Positions 12,044 to 21,700 of a DNA stretch of 64,000 nucleotides are shown here, piece after piece. The position numbers and the translations under genes are program-made. Every line of letters begins with the position of its first letter. Position 1 is the stretch's first letter. The DNA comes from Rhynchospora pubera (lineage: Eukaryota; Streptophyta; Magnoliopsida; Poales; Cyperaceae). The notes under the pieces were generated by a model. That model did no database searches, was not told where the DNA came from, and worked only from the letters and a program-made list of their open reading frames with translations. Location: NCBI GenBank assembly GCA_028095005.1, contig CM051460.1, positions 158,591,461-158,655,460 of the forward strand. The letters are read 5' to 3'.

Positions 12044-14619
12044 AGTATCTCCTTAGTACTTACAACTCAGCAATAACTAATTCTCAGCTAGTTGCGCATA
12101 TCTAAAATATCATACCCCTTATAATCAATACTTATAAAAAGAAATTGACCTGAATAAGACTGAACTAAAGAAACCAGTGTTGCAGCACGATAACCTATAC
12201 AGCAGCGACCTGACATAAATCCTTCAGTTTCCAGCCAAGCAAACTGCAAATAACAGAACAATAGCTGAGGTATTATTTCTCATGTTTTGATTCATTCTAA
12301 AGACTTTTGCAAAACATAGGGTAGAAAGCAAAAGAAAATTTACCTAAAAGTAAATATCAGCAATAGCTATGCACAACAGATAACCTTTCTCTGTGCATCA
12401 GCATCCACCATGGTTCATAAATCCTTAAGAGTGAATCAACTGAACCAAAAATGAAAAATACTCCTGCAAATTAAAAAATTATCCAAAACAACTGAATAAA
12501 AAAAAATCACACTAAATAAGAACAATATGAAATCAACAAAAAATTAAATTGGACTGTAGATGACATCAGTATTTAATTTTTCAAGATTAGAAAAAATGAA
12601 AGGAGATTGTCCAGGATGCGTGATATGCACTATTTAATTGGGTATGATCATTATCCAAATCCAGAAGAGCACATGACAGAGCGATTAATAAAACAACATA
12701 ATTACCATGGAGGCACTTCTGACTTTATTTCTTCTTTACTTTCCTTGACTCGAGAATAAGCATACTTCTAAGTGCGTTGGAGAGTTTTCCGGTCAAATCT
12801 TGTTATGTTGTACTTGTACCTTTTACTCTGAAAATAGAAGTTAAAGAAAAATTGTGAGCTATATTTAAAACAGTAATTATAGATGGGTCGTTTTACAAAC
12901 TTATTTGCAAAAACAGCCGCATCTTTAAGCATAATTTCTCTTGCAAATAAAGTTGTTTTTTTTCAAATTAGACAATAAGATAAACATGAAACTATCATTA
13001 TTTAATGAAGAATAAAGCAATAAGATATTATAGTGAAATAGATGAGAAAATCCAGACATTCCTGGACTTATAAGAGAGTTGCTGATCTGGTATTGCAAAA
13101 TTTTCTGCACCTCCTCTCTCTCTTTTTTATTTTTTATAATTTGTACAGGGAAAAAAATGGAATATCAACTTGGAGAAGATTAAAAGATATAAAACAAAAT
13201 ATAAATAGCCGTCCTCCTAAATTGGCACCTCGGCAGTTCAATTTTTTTTATTGAAGTAAAGAAAATACAGTCACAAAATCTCTTTGTAACTCTCAAATCG
13301 GTCCAAAATAAAGACAGAACATTTTGAATGAATATTTGCCACGTACATTCAAAAATCAATAGAGAGAAAAGGGGAAAATACAGAATACAACCTATGGCCA
13401 TCTGAGAAGCTGTTCGAGAAAGGAGCAATCGCATCGTAGAAATCAAAGAGAGCATGATTTAAGGAATAAAAAGTAAGTGCTTACGGAACCCAAGAGCAAG
13501 GTCTCCGTACGCGTAGCACATGGCCGACCCCATCCGACCGGTCCGTCGAGAGCGTCTGTGAGAGAGGAGGAGAGAGAGCGAAAGGAGGAGAGACTATCGA
13601 GGCGAGCAGCTGAGAATTCTCCAGAAAGATGCCGATCCAACGAAGACGAAGAAGTGCATCGGAAGGCCAGGACATGCAGAAGGAAATGAACTGTCCAGAT
13701 CCAATTACTATTCTGTAATAATAATGCTTATGAATAGTAACGGATCCGGATCTAAAAACCTGGATTAATATATGTTTCGATGGTGTCAAAATCTGACTAA
13801 ATAAAATTAAAAACCAAGAAAAAAAATTAAGTATTAATTAGTTATCTGAAACAATACCAGCTTCATTAATCTTTCTTAACCAAAGCACATTGAGCATAAT
13901 ATTTTGGACCTAGAGATGTGTGAATGTGTGTAATGCGGCATTTGGTGTCATTAATTAATTTGTTGATTAACTTTTTATGTAACTTGTGAGGCTTGCATGC
14001 CCCTAAGGTCAAGAAGTATATAAATTTATCTTAATAAATCAACATATGATGGATTACAGATGCGTTGGGCTGGTCATCTAATGGACTTAATTTCTCTCAA
14101 TCTTAACATAAATCAAATGTACCTTAATTGTTTCCATATTATTAATTTCTTGGTTATCAAAAAAATTATTATTACTTTCTTAAGTAGTTGTTTTAGGGTT
14201 AATTGTTTCCATATAAATACTTTCTTAATTAGTTGTTTTAGGAATAATTTGTTTCTATATTATTTTCTTTTAATTTAATTAGTTATTTTAATGGTTAATT
14301 ATTTCGATTTTTATTATTTCTTTAATTATAGTTATTCCATATTGTTACTTTCTAAATTAGTTATTTTCGTGTTAGCTAGTTGTTTCCATATTATCACTTT
14401 CTTAATTTGTTATTGTATGGGAACAAATATGTAACAAGTATATAAGGGCTGCCCTCAAATATCAATCAAAATTATTATTCTTAATTCGTTTCTTTTCTTT
14501 GTTGTTCTTTTCACCAATTTATTTATTTTTCTATTTCTACAATTTATTTTCTACATTTACGACAAGCTTGTTCGTATAACCGAGTAAATGACGAAGTCTG
14601 GAGATAACGTAACCTTACC

Positions 14620-14678
14620 GAAGAAGAGCCGAAATTATTTTATGTAACCTTACCGAAGAAGAGCCGAAATTATTTTAT
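14620..14678 (+). repeat. ~35-bp tandem duplication across the MULE left junction
   Basis: The segment with TAACCTTACCGAAGAAGAGC plus the first ~15 bp of the MULE terminus (CCGAAATTATTTTAT) is present twice in tandem at the left edge of the element at 14664. Confidence 0.8.
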
Positions 14679-14945
14679 ATAGGAATTCTATCATAAAAAA
14701 TTTTAATACAAAGAATTAATATTTTTTTTAATAAGAAGAAAATTTTAACGCGTTTATAAACCGCGCGTCTCTCTCTCTTCTCGAACGCGTTTTATAAACG
14801 CGTAAGAAGGCTTCCTACCCGTTTATAAAACGCATTCGAGAGTGCAGTGACTGCGGCGCAAGTTTCTGATTTTACGCGTTTATAAAACGGGTAGGAAGCT
14901 TTCTACCTATTTATAAAACACGTTCGGAGAGGATCTAACTTTTCC

Positions 14946-14953
14946 TATAAATA
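14946..14953 (+). promoter_or_regulatory. TATA box TATAAATA inside the MULE
   Basis: TATAAATA followed by a C-rich spacer. A start site about 30 nt on would place the hairpin at 15053-15153 roughly 75 nt into the transcript. Inferred from sequence only. Confidence 0.5.
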
Positions 14954-15052
14954 CCCCCACCTTCTGTCGTCCAAAACAAAAAAAAAAGAGAAGGAAAAAA
15001 AAGAGAAAATTAGAGAGAAAGAACAGTTGGATGTTAGAATGCAAAATAATAT

Positions 15053-15153
15053 TAATTGGTGCGAAATTAATAGCCATAAGGGTTGTATGCGGTACAATTA
15101 TTCAGTGATACAGAGTCGCACACAATCCTTATGGCTATTAATATACCACCAAC
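15053..15153 (+). ncRNA. Candidate miRNA-like hairpin
   Basis: The 5' arm ATTAATAGCCATAAGGGTTG pairs with the 3' arm CAATCCTTATGGCTATTAAT with one G:U or mismatch position. Pairing extends outward (TTGGTG/CACCAA) and inward (TGCGG/TCGCA), giving arms of about 40 nt around a loop of roughly 20 nt. The size and shape fit a plant pre-miRNA. A TATA box lies upstream. I do not recognise the mature sequence as a known miRNA family. Confidence 0.5.
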
Positions 15154-15690
15154 TTTAAATTAAAAACTTTCAGGTGGAATCTGTTATTATGTGTAGAGGG
15201 CGGTTCAAATACTTTGCGAATCTCTCCTCTCTAGCGCGTTTTATAAACGGGTAAGAAGACTTCTTACGCGTTTATAATACGCGTTAATTGCGTTAAAGTA
15301 GCTCACAAAAAGCAGGCATCCTAGCGCGTTTTATAAACGGGTAAGAAGACTTCTTACCCGTTTATAAAACGCGTTCGAGAGGAGAGAGACGCGCGGTTTA
15401 TAAACGCGTTAGAACTTTCTTCTTCTTAAAAATAAAATATTAATTCTTTGTATTAAAATTTTTGATGTTAAAATTCCTATATAAAATAATTTCGGGAAGA
15501 AGAGAGTAGAGGTCATGCCCGAACGATTTTAGCTATGATAAGGTAATCTATGATTATCTTTCACTTCAATTTAATTTCCATCTGAGAAACTGGTCGTGAA
15601 TAGAATAACATGAAATTTAATTTCAAACGATTAGTTTAAAGTAATCTCAGGCACAATTTCAATTGTCAATATGTCCGAGGGGGTTGGGAC

Positions 15691-17933
15691 CATGGTTCAA
15701 AAAATCGGCCGATTCCGAGTCAAATCGGGTGATTCGGATCGGAATCGGCGGAGGGCGATCCGATTTTAGGCAGTTTGGAACGGAATCGGGTTGAGATTAA
15801 CAAAAGAGAAAATTAGTTTTATGCCACTCCAAAACAATCTAATTCTAAATATGCCATCACAAAACAACTAATTAGATATTTGCCACTACAAAACACCACA
15901 AATTGATTTTATGCCACTATTTTCATTTAAAACATATTAAAAATTATTTTTTTTAAAAAATCAATAATTTTATAATATCAAATTTTCTAAAATTCCTTAA
16001 ATACCCTTCCTTCCTTTCTAGAATGATCCGTAATTGAAAAAGTGAAAAATACATCGAGTTCCCTTCGTTTTTTCTTTCATCCCTTTTGGTTTCGTGCATA
16101 CAGAACGGCGGCGACGGCAACGGCGGCACACGACCCGTCGAGATGGACTGCGCTGCTAAGAGAGAAGAGAAGTGTGTGAAAGGCTTAGGAGCATGGCATT
16201 TCAACAGAAACACACATGAGTTGTCTTACATTAGCTTCACTGTGGGTACAATACGAATTTTCACTGTTCATTTGGTATTTCACCATTCTAGGCGGTATAT
16301 GGGTATGATCCTATTCACTTACCTCGGCACCCATGAAGGTTAATGAGTGAATATGGAATTGAGGAATAAACAGCTGGTCTTGTAACAGCTTAAGGTTAAG
16401 TAAAAGCTAAAATCCGGATGAAGAAATATGCCCATGGAATTGCGTTATCAGAGCCGAGCCAGGAATAGCCGTTAGTGGAAACCTACCACTTCTTTTTCAC
16501 CGGTTAGAGAGGCCCTCTTTAATACATTAAGAAAATATGTTCTCTCTTCTTAATTACGAGTATTAGTCATTAATTTTGATTAATGGCTTTGGGTTTGCTC
16601 TGAGATTTGCTTCCTTGTATGGATTTTTCGCTAGAATTTTTTTCACTTTGGTGACAATAGGAGATTTGCTTCTTGTGTTCTGTTTTACTTTTATTGGTAT
16701 CGTCTATGAAGTTGATCCTATTTTTATTTTCGTTAGGTGACAGTAGGAGATTTTGCTTCTATTTTTTTTTCTGCTGTGAATATTTTCACAAGGCTATGCT
16801 GGCATGATTACATGCCAGTACCATAAGTAGAATGATTAGCACAATAAACTGGGACTGTACATAAACATGTGTATACAAAGCAATAGCTGTCGACAGTGTG
16901 AGAATGGAAAAGACAAACAAAAACTCTCCCCAATCTTGGCTGGCTAGTGGCAGAAAACCAATTTAAAAACTTTTTGGATGGCATATTTCAAATTTTAATA
17001 TTTTGTGGTGGGATATTTAAAAGGGCAACATGGTCATTTAATCAAATAATGGCATAAAACTAATTATTATTGTTTTGTAGTGGCATAAAACCAATTAGTT
17101 GTTTTGCGATGGCATATTTAGAATTTAAGACTTTTGGAGTGGCATAAACCAAATTTCCCCTTAACAAAAACCACCATTAATGGTGGTGTTCATCAATGGA
17201 TAGAGGAGAAGGGATGTGCCGAAGGCCGCCTGAGGTGGGTAGGGGCGAGAGAGATGCGTAGGAGGCCGGTAGAACCAGTTTGGAGGAGGGTGACGCACCT
17301 AGGTTTAGGTGGTTCCGCTTCTTTTTTTTTTCCCACTGCTGTCTATTATAGAAAGGGAGTCGGGAAATTAAGGATGGAGAAAAAAGGTATAAACTGGACC
17401 AGTCCAGTTTGCTATTTTTTTATATAATTTAGACGGTTTTAGAATTTTCTGAAATGAAAAAATAATAATTAAAACAAAAACATGCTAACCAAAGGCATTT
17501 AAATTATAAGGCACTTAAATTATAAGTTTTTTTTATTCTACGTTAGTAATTGAAATAATAAGGTGTTTTAATAAATATTTATTTATAATTTTTTTTTTAC
17601 AAAAATATTTCATTAATCATAAAAATTATCTTAATTATTTTCAAGATTTCGATTTTCTGAAAATTTTAACGTATTACACTGGCTTCCATAATTATAAAAT
17701 TGTTATATATTAATTGATTTTATAGTTCCAATCTTTGATATTTAGCTCTTATTTAAAAAAAAATAATAATTTCCGTATTTTTATATTTTTTCTAAATTTT
17801 AAATGCATAAAATATAATTTTCATGAAAATCCGATTCTCCGAGCCGGTTCATCCAATTTTTTCCGATTCATCCGATTCGACTACTCGAACCAACAGTCCG
17901 ATTCCGATTCCGATTCCGATTTTCAGAACCATG
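15691..17933. mobile_element. hAT-like element with GATTCGG motif arrays, nested MULE inside
   Basis: Termini CATGGTTC...GAACCATG, flanked by a perfect 8-bp duplication GTTGGGAC (15683-15690, 17934-17941). Both ends are packed with variants of GATTCGG/ATCGGAATCGG, for example CCGATTCCGATTCCGATT near the right end. Removing the nested MULE leaves about 880 bp with no transposase, so it is non-autonomous. hAT assignment rests on the 8-bp duplication and short TIR. Confidence 0.8.
15806..17160. mobile_element. MULE nested in the hAT-like element
   Basis: Flanked by a perfect 9-bp duplication TTAACAAAA (15797-15805, 17161-17169). Ends are inverted: left AAAATTAGTTTTATGCCACT, right complement AAATTTGGTTTTATGCCACT-like, with TIR similarity over about 65 bp including ATTCTAAATATGCCATC. 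The interior, about 16050-16950, is less AT-rich and may be captured genic DNA, but I cannot name a source. No transposase. Confidence 0.8.
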
Positions 17934-18008
17934 GTTGGGACACAATTTATTAAGCTTTATTCCTTCAATTTATTGGTAATATGATTAGTCTTAACTAATA
18001 ATACCCAG

Positions 18009-18512
18009 AGAGAGTTCACTGATTTGGCTTGGGAAGCAATAGTTTCTTCACGAGAGGAGAAGTGGTGAAGGAGAGTAAACATGGGTTCGTCTCTGCTAAA
18101 ATCTCTTCTAGAGCAGAGAAATTCACTTGCCTGTAAAATTTTCTCCAAGGCAGGAATCAATAACGCAAAGCTTCTTGATGCTACCAACAGCTTCATCTAC
18201 AGTCAACCTAAGGTATCAATTAGAAGTTCAGTTGCCAGCAATGGTTAACTAATCTACTTTGGTAATTGTCTTTATCAATTAGAAGTTTAGTTGTAACAAA
18301 ACTATTAAATAAAGAGAGACATATTAATTTTTAGATAATCTGTTCATTGAAAACACTTGTCTTCATTTTTTTTTCTTTTAGTTTCAGATTTTCTTCGAAA
18401 CCACTATTTATGCATCTCATAGATTTACTACTTGTATCTTTTACCTTTATAATTGTCTTTAATTCTTTATCAATGTGTACTTGAAATGTACTAGGTGCAA
18501 AATGAAGTTGCT
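18009..18512 (+). pseudogene. ClpB-like gene scrap at the end of block A
   Basis: Exon 18009-18212 encodes REFTDLAWEAIVSS, then is disrupted (stop and rearranged codons) before resuming SLLKSLLEQRNSLACKIFSK. A second exon starts at 18495 (VQNEVA) and breaks off at about 18512, where homology with block B ends. It is the ClpB N-domain, a paralogue of 49549-50063. It cannot be functional. Confidence 0.85.
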
Positions 18513-20280
18513 AGGATCGGAACCTTTCCCTTTCCGATAGAAAATCTGAAAACCTGAAGAAGGCGATCAACTCCAAAGGCCAAAGGTAACGAACTCTGGC
18601 TTCCCTCTCCTTCTATTTCCTAGTTCCATTCGGCTAGTCCTTCTCCCTTTCCCTTGCCGCCTGCTCCTCTCTCCCTCCTCGAGGTAGGTTCTAGGGTTTT
18701 CGATTAGAGTTAGTGTTTTTAATTTAGTGATTACACTTGTTATAATGTGGTCCTAATTTAGTACATTTGATTTTAATGATGACTAATTTCAATTGAGCGA
18801 TGTGTAACTTTTCTTCAAAAAGCTAATTTTTTTTTAGTATTTTTTTATACTAAGATGCTAATACTGGTATGATACAGTCATCTAACTAGAGTTGGTCCAG
18901 CTATCTCTATATACAACATATGGTTCGTTTTTATCAGATACACAAACTCTTAGGTGTGTCATGTGTAGGGGTGTCAAACGTTGAAACGGAAGACGGAACT
19001 GACCTGTTCCGCTTCCGTTCCGTTTCAGTCGACGGAATAAAAATTGATTCCGTTTAACGTCCTGTTTCGTCAAACGTAACAAAATTCCATTCCGTTTAAC
19101 GTTCCGTCTTTTAAATACCATTGATTTCAGCGGAATTCCGTTTTCCGTTTCAAAAATATTTATAAATTTTTAAATTTCAGTTCTGTTTTCGTTCCGTTTT
19201 CAGAAACGAAACTGAAATCTCTTCTATTTAACGTTCCGTTTGGACGGAACGGAACGGAACACCCATGCGGAACGGAATTTTGACAGCTCTAGTCATGTGC
19301 GGCCAATTTTGACTTGCTCTTTTTCAGAGAATCTGGGGTTTGGGTGGTGCTGCCAAGTATCTCTCTATTAGCTGAAAATATTAGATGAAATGGGCTGGAA
19401 AATATGGTACTACTAACTACTTTGGTAGATTCTACATAGTATCCTAGGTTAGTAGCACCACTAGAGATGTATTGAAGTATAGCCAGGTAGTTAATGGTAC
19501 CAAACCAGACTAGCATGACAGGATTGTTTGCATGACAATGCATCCTGCAAAGCATGAACAGTTTGTTTGCACATAATACTTTCCAATTTCTAAAAAATTG
19601 CCTAAATTATCCAGCCAAAGGCCTTCATTCTGCCATGTGGAGTGATCTTACAAGACCATAGATTGAATAGAACATAAAATCTCTGAAATCTACAAAACCA
19701 TAGATCTTACAACACTTCATGCTTACAATCTTTCCTTTGAATCAGATAGGAGGGGAAAAGAACACTAGGGATGACCAACATGCTGATGCAGTGCTGCTTA
19801 AGGAGTTGGCTGATGTGATTTGTGGCTTGAAGTTGAAGATATAACTTGGATTTTCAACGTGTTAGCAATTGTTAGAAAATAAAGGTGTTTGAATGATTAT
19901 AAGATTCAAACTATGTGGTAGATAATGAATTGAAAATGTTATAATTTTCGAGGCATGCTTTTGTTTATGCAATAGAAGGACGTATTTGCAAAATAATCAA
20001 GAACATGTTTACAAATTACTTTTTCAGTTTGTTCACATTTTTCTTATGCCAAGTCTGAGCTTACAAGAAAGGCGGCTACTTTTGTGTTTCGGGTTTGATG
20101 TATAAGAATTAGATCCAATATCTAAGTTGGCTATGCGCCCTATTGTTGTGTCAAATAAGTAATTAATTTTCATGTTTCTACTTATCTTTTTTGAGTTTTA
20201 TACTTTGCATGTTGCTATTTTGTAATTGAAGTACTATAGTAGCGTTGAATGCTGATAAAGTTGTTAAGTTATGTTTGTTA
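18513..20280. other. Intergenic DNA beyond the block A junction
   Basis: 18513-18700 is CT-rich and leader-like, with a possible donor at 18586. An exon-like stretch about 19746-19842 follows an AG and reads NTRDDQHADAVLLKELADVI, ending in TAA. I do not recognise it. The rest, apart from the hAT-like element at 18966, shows nothing further. Confidence 0.35.
18966..19291. mobile_element. Non-autonomous hAT-like element with AACGGAAC arrays
   Basis: 326 bp, flanked by a perfect 8-bp duplication GTCATGTG (18958-18965, 19292-19299). Ends are TAGGGGTGTCAAA and, in complement, TAGAGCTGTCAAA. The interior consists largely of GGAACGGAAC / GTTCCGTTTC variants in both orientations. No ORF of note. Confidence 0.85.
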
Positions 20281-20290
20281 TATCTTAAAT

Positions 20291-21690
20291 GAGTAAATTT
20301 TTTCGGAGGTCACCGAACTTTGTATGTAATCCAATTTTAGTCACTGAATTTTAATTTGTCCTTCTACAAGCACTAAACTTTCAACTTGTCCAATTCCAGT
20401 CACTCTCCGTTCATTCCGTCTAATTCCATCCAATTATATCTTATCAGGTGCAAAATGGAGACACGAATAAAATTATTACATCTCTTCTTCTCCCACAGAG
20501 TCTCTTTTAATTCCGACCTCAGCAGCATCTCTTTTTCCTACCTCCTCCATCTCTGTTTTTTCTCTCTCTCACCTTGCCTCTCGCTTTTAGCTTTCCTCTG
20601 GCTTAGTTGTTTCAAGTAACAGAATTTCTTCGACAATTATTTTCTCCTTTGACTATGTGGATTCTTCAATGATCGATTCCTTCTCCTCCCCCAACTTAGA
20701 ACCCAGTCTCTTCGACAATTTACTTCCCTTTTCTCACTTACGCCAGCTCTCAATCATCCCACCTCTTCCCTGCTACTTTTCGTACTCACACTTTTTCCCT
20801 TTTTTTTTTTTTTGAGGGTCTTAAAATTTTTTTTGAGGGTCACTTTTTCCCAATTTCACCAATGGTTACTCCTCTTTTTCAAGTCACGAATCACAATCTG
20901 CTATGAATTGGGTCCCTCAATATTAATTAAGCAACGATTCTGATTCTTATCATTAGAACTTGGAAGTAATGTGACAAATGAATTCAAACTGATATAACGA
21001 CGATGTTGTTTCTTTTATTTTCGTTTTTGCTTTTTCGTTCTGTACTTTTGACATTTAGTTTAACATCACATTGCTTTTGGTCTCAGATGAGCTTCAGTTA
21101 ATCAGTTATGAACTTATGATCAAACATAAGAGTTTCTTAATCCAACTTTAGTAGATTTAAGATTTCATATAAAAAAAAATTAAGAGCTTGTTATCAGATT
21201 TAGTAGCTTTGAAATTAAGGTTTAATGAATAAAAGTTTATATCGGATTCTAATAAACCTACGATTCTTGTATCATGTTACAATAAAATAAAATTAATCTT
21301 TACCAGTACCACAATTATGATGATGCGCTTTTATTGAAGAGATTAAAATAAAAGGGGGAGAGAGATGGGAGTACCGAATACTTTTTTAGTTCATCAAGGT
21401 TCGAGGTAAGGTTTGGTAGAGAGACGAAGGTAGGGTTAGAGAGAAAGGAAGGCTGTGGGGCGGAAGCAGGAGATGGCGCTGCTGTGAGAGAGAAGAAGAG
21501 ATGCAATGTTCTTATTCGTGTCTCCATTTTGCACCTAATAAAATTTAATGGACGGAATTAGACAGAATGAACGGAGAGTGTCTGAAATCGGACAAGTTGA
21601 AAGTTTAGTGGTCGTAGGAGGACAAATTAAAATTCAGTGATTAAAATTGAATTACATACAAAGTTCAGTGACCTCCGAAAAAATTTACTC
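20291..21690. mobile_element. MULE with ~210-bp terminal inverted repeats
   Basis: Left end GAGTAAATTTTTTCGGAGGT and right end its complement. Similarity between the ends runs about 210 bp (GTGCAAAATGGAGACACGAA occurs in both arms). Flanked by a direct repeat TATCTTAAAT (20281-20290, 21691-21700), 9-10 bp. The middle is CT-rich and leader-like but I see no transposase or nameable gene. Confidence 0.82.
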
Positions 21691-21700
21691 TATCTTAAAT

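Larger units (their letters stand above)
8290..13533 (-). pseudogene. Unidentified multi-exon gene captured in the Helitron
   Basis: I do not recognise the protein. Exon-like blocks on the minus strand, in order, are as follows. 13533-13485: MGSAMCYAYGDLALGF then donor GTAAGC, preceded by a CT-rich leader typical of plant 5' UTRs. 12827-about 12707: RYKYNITRFDRKTLQRT, one in-frame stop, then KYAYSRVKESKEE. 12463-about 12380: FGSVDSLLRIYEPWWMLMHR. 12243-12150: FAWLETEGFMSGRCCIGYRA then ATLVSLVQSYS. 12065-12044 plus 9649-9604: a 23-codon exon reading VVSTKEILWSIVRVLAFSCS then LFQ, split by a solo LTR. About 8410-8290: a further exon-like block with splice signals. Phase of the 94-nt and 68-nt exons agrees exactly, which argues for true splicing. 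The internal stop and LTR insertion make this copy non-functional. Hydrophobic stretches suggest a membrane protein (inference). Confidence 0.45.
7376..13780 (-). mobile_element. Helitron (6.4 kb) carrying a captured gene
   Basis: On the minus strand the element begins TCGAAACATATATTAATCC (13780 leftwards) and ends ...GCTAG at 7376. A GC hairpin (TCGCGC-gtt-GCGCGA on plus, about 7387-7401) sits about 11 nt before the CTAG end. It lies between a host A and T: minus flanks are CCA|TCGAAA and GCTAG|TCATTT. These are the Helitron hallmarks: 5' TC, 3' hairpin plus CTRR, A-T insertion, no target duplication and no TIRs. Block B (about 45105-45150) has the joined flanks without the 6.4 kb, supporting precise insertion. 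No RepHel helicase is seen, so it would be non-autonomous. It carries a multi-exon gene in the same orientation and was later hit by a solo LTR. Confidence 0.75.
14664..15495. mobile_element. Foldback MULE with long inverted arms and palindrome modules
   Basis: 832 bp, flanked by a perfect 9-bp duplication GAAGAAGAG (14655-14663, 15496-15504). The ends are inverted copies starting CCGAAATTATTTTATATAGG, and the inverted arms extend about 200 bp. Inside are four near-palindromic modules of the form ACGCGTTTTATAAACGGGTA / its reverse complement (about 14780-14840, 14872-14932, 15235-15287, 15324-15375). The last is almost perfect, with 24-bp arms and a 1-nt centre. Between the arms lie a TATA box and a miRNA-like hairpin. 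A 9-bp duplication with long TIRs indicates Mutator superfamily. It has no transposase. Block B lacks it. Confidence 0.82.
6155..18512. repeat. Segmental duplication, block A
   Basis: Two collinear backbone segments, about 6155-7375 and 13781-18512, match 43690-45105 and about 45130-50063 (block B) in order and orientation. Shared stretches include TTGTTGACTGGAGACGAAGT, GACGTTCGTGATTTTGAGGC, GCGTTGGGCTGGTCATCTAA and the start of the ClpB-like gene. The homology ends at GAAGTTGCT (about 18512 in A, 50063 in B). The 7376-13780 segment absent from B is a Helitron. Other length differences are bounded transposon insertions in one copy or the other. I judged identity by eye to be high but imperfect. 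Confidence 0.88.

Noticed and set aside
13443..13789. Overlapping 65-102 aa ORFs on both strands
   Set aside because: They come from the GA/CT-rich leader of the Helitron-borne gene. Only the short exon 13533-13485 has splice and start support.
14664..15495. Possible integrated pararetrovirus, because of a TATA box and leader hairpin
   Set aside because: No viral-type coding sequence is present. The 9-bp target duplication and long inverted ends identify a MULE.
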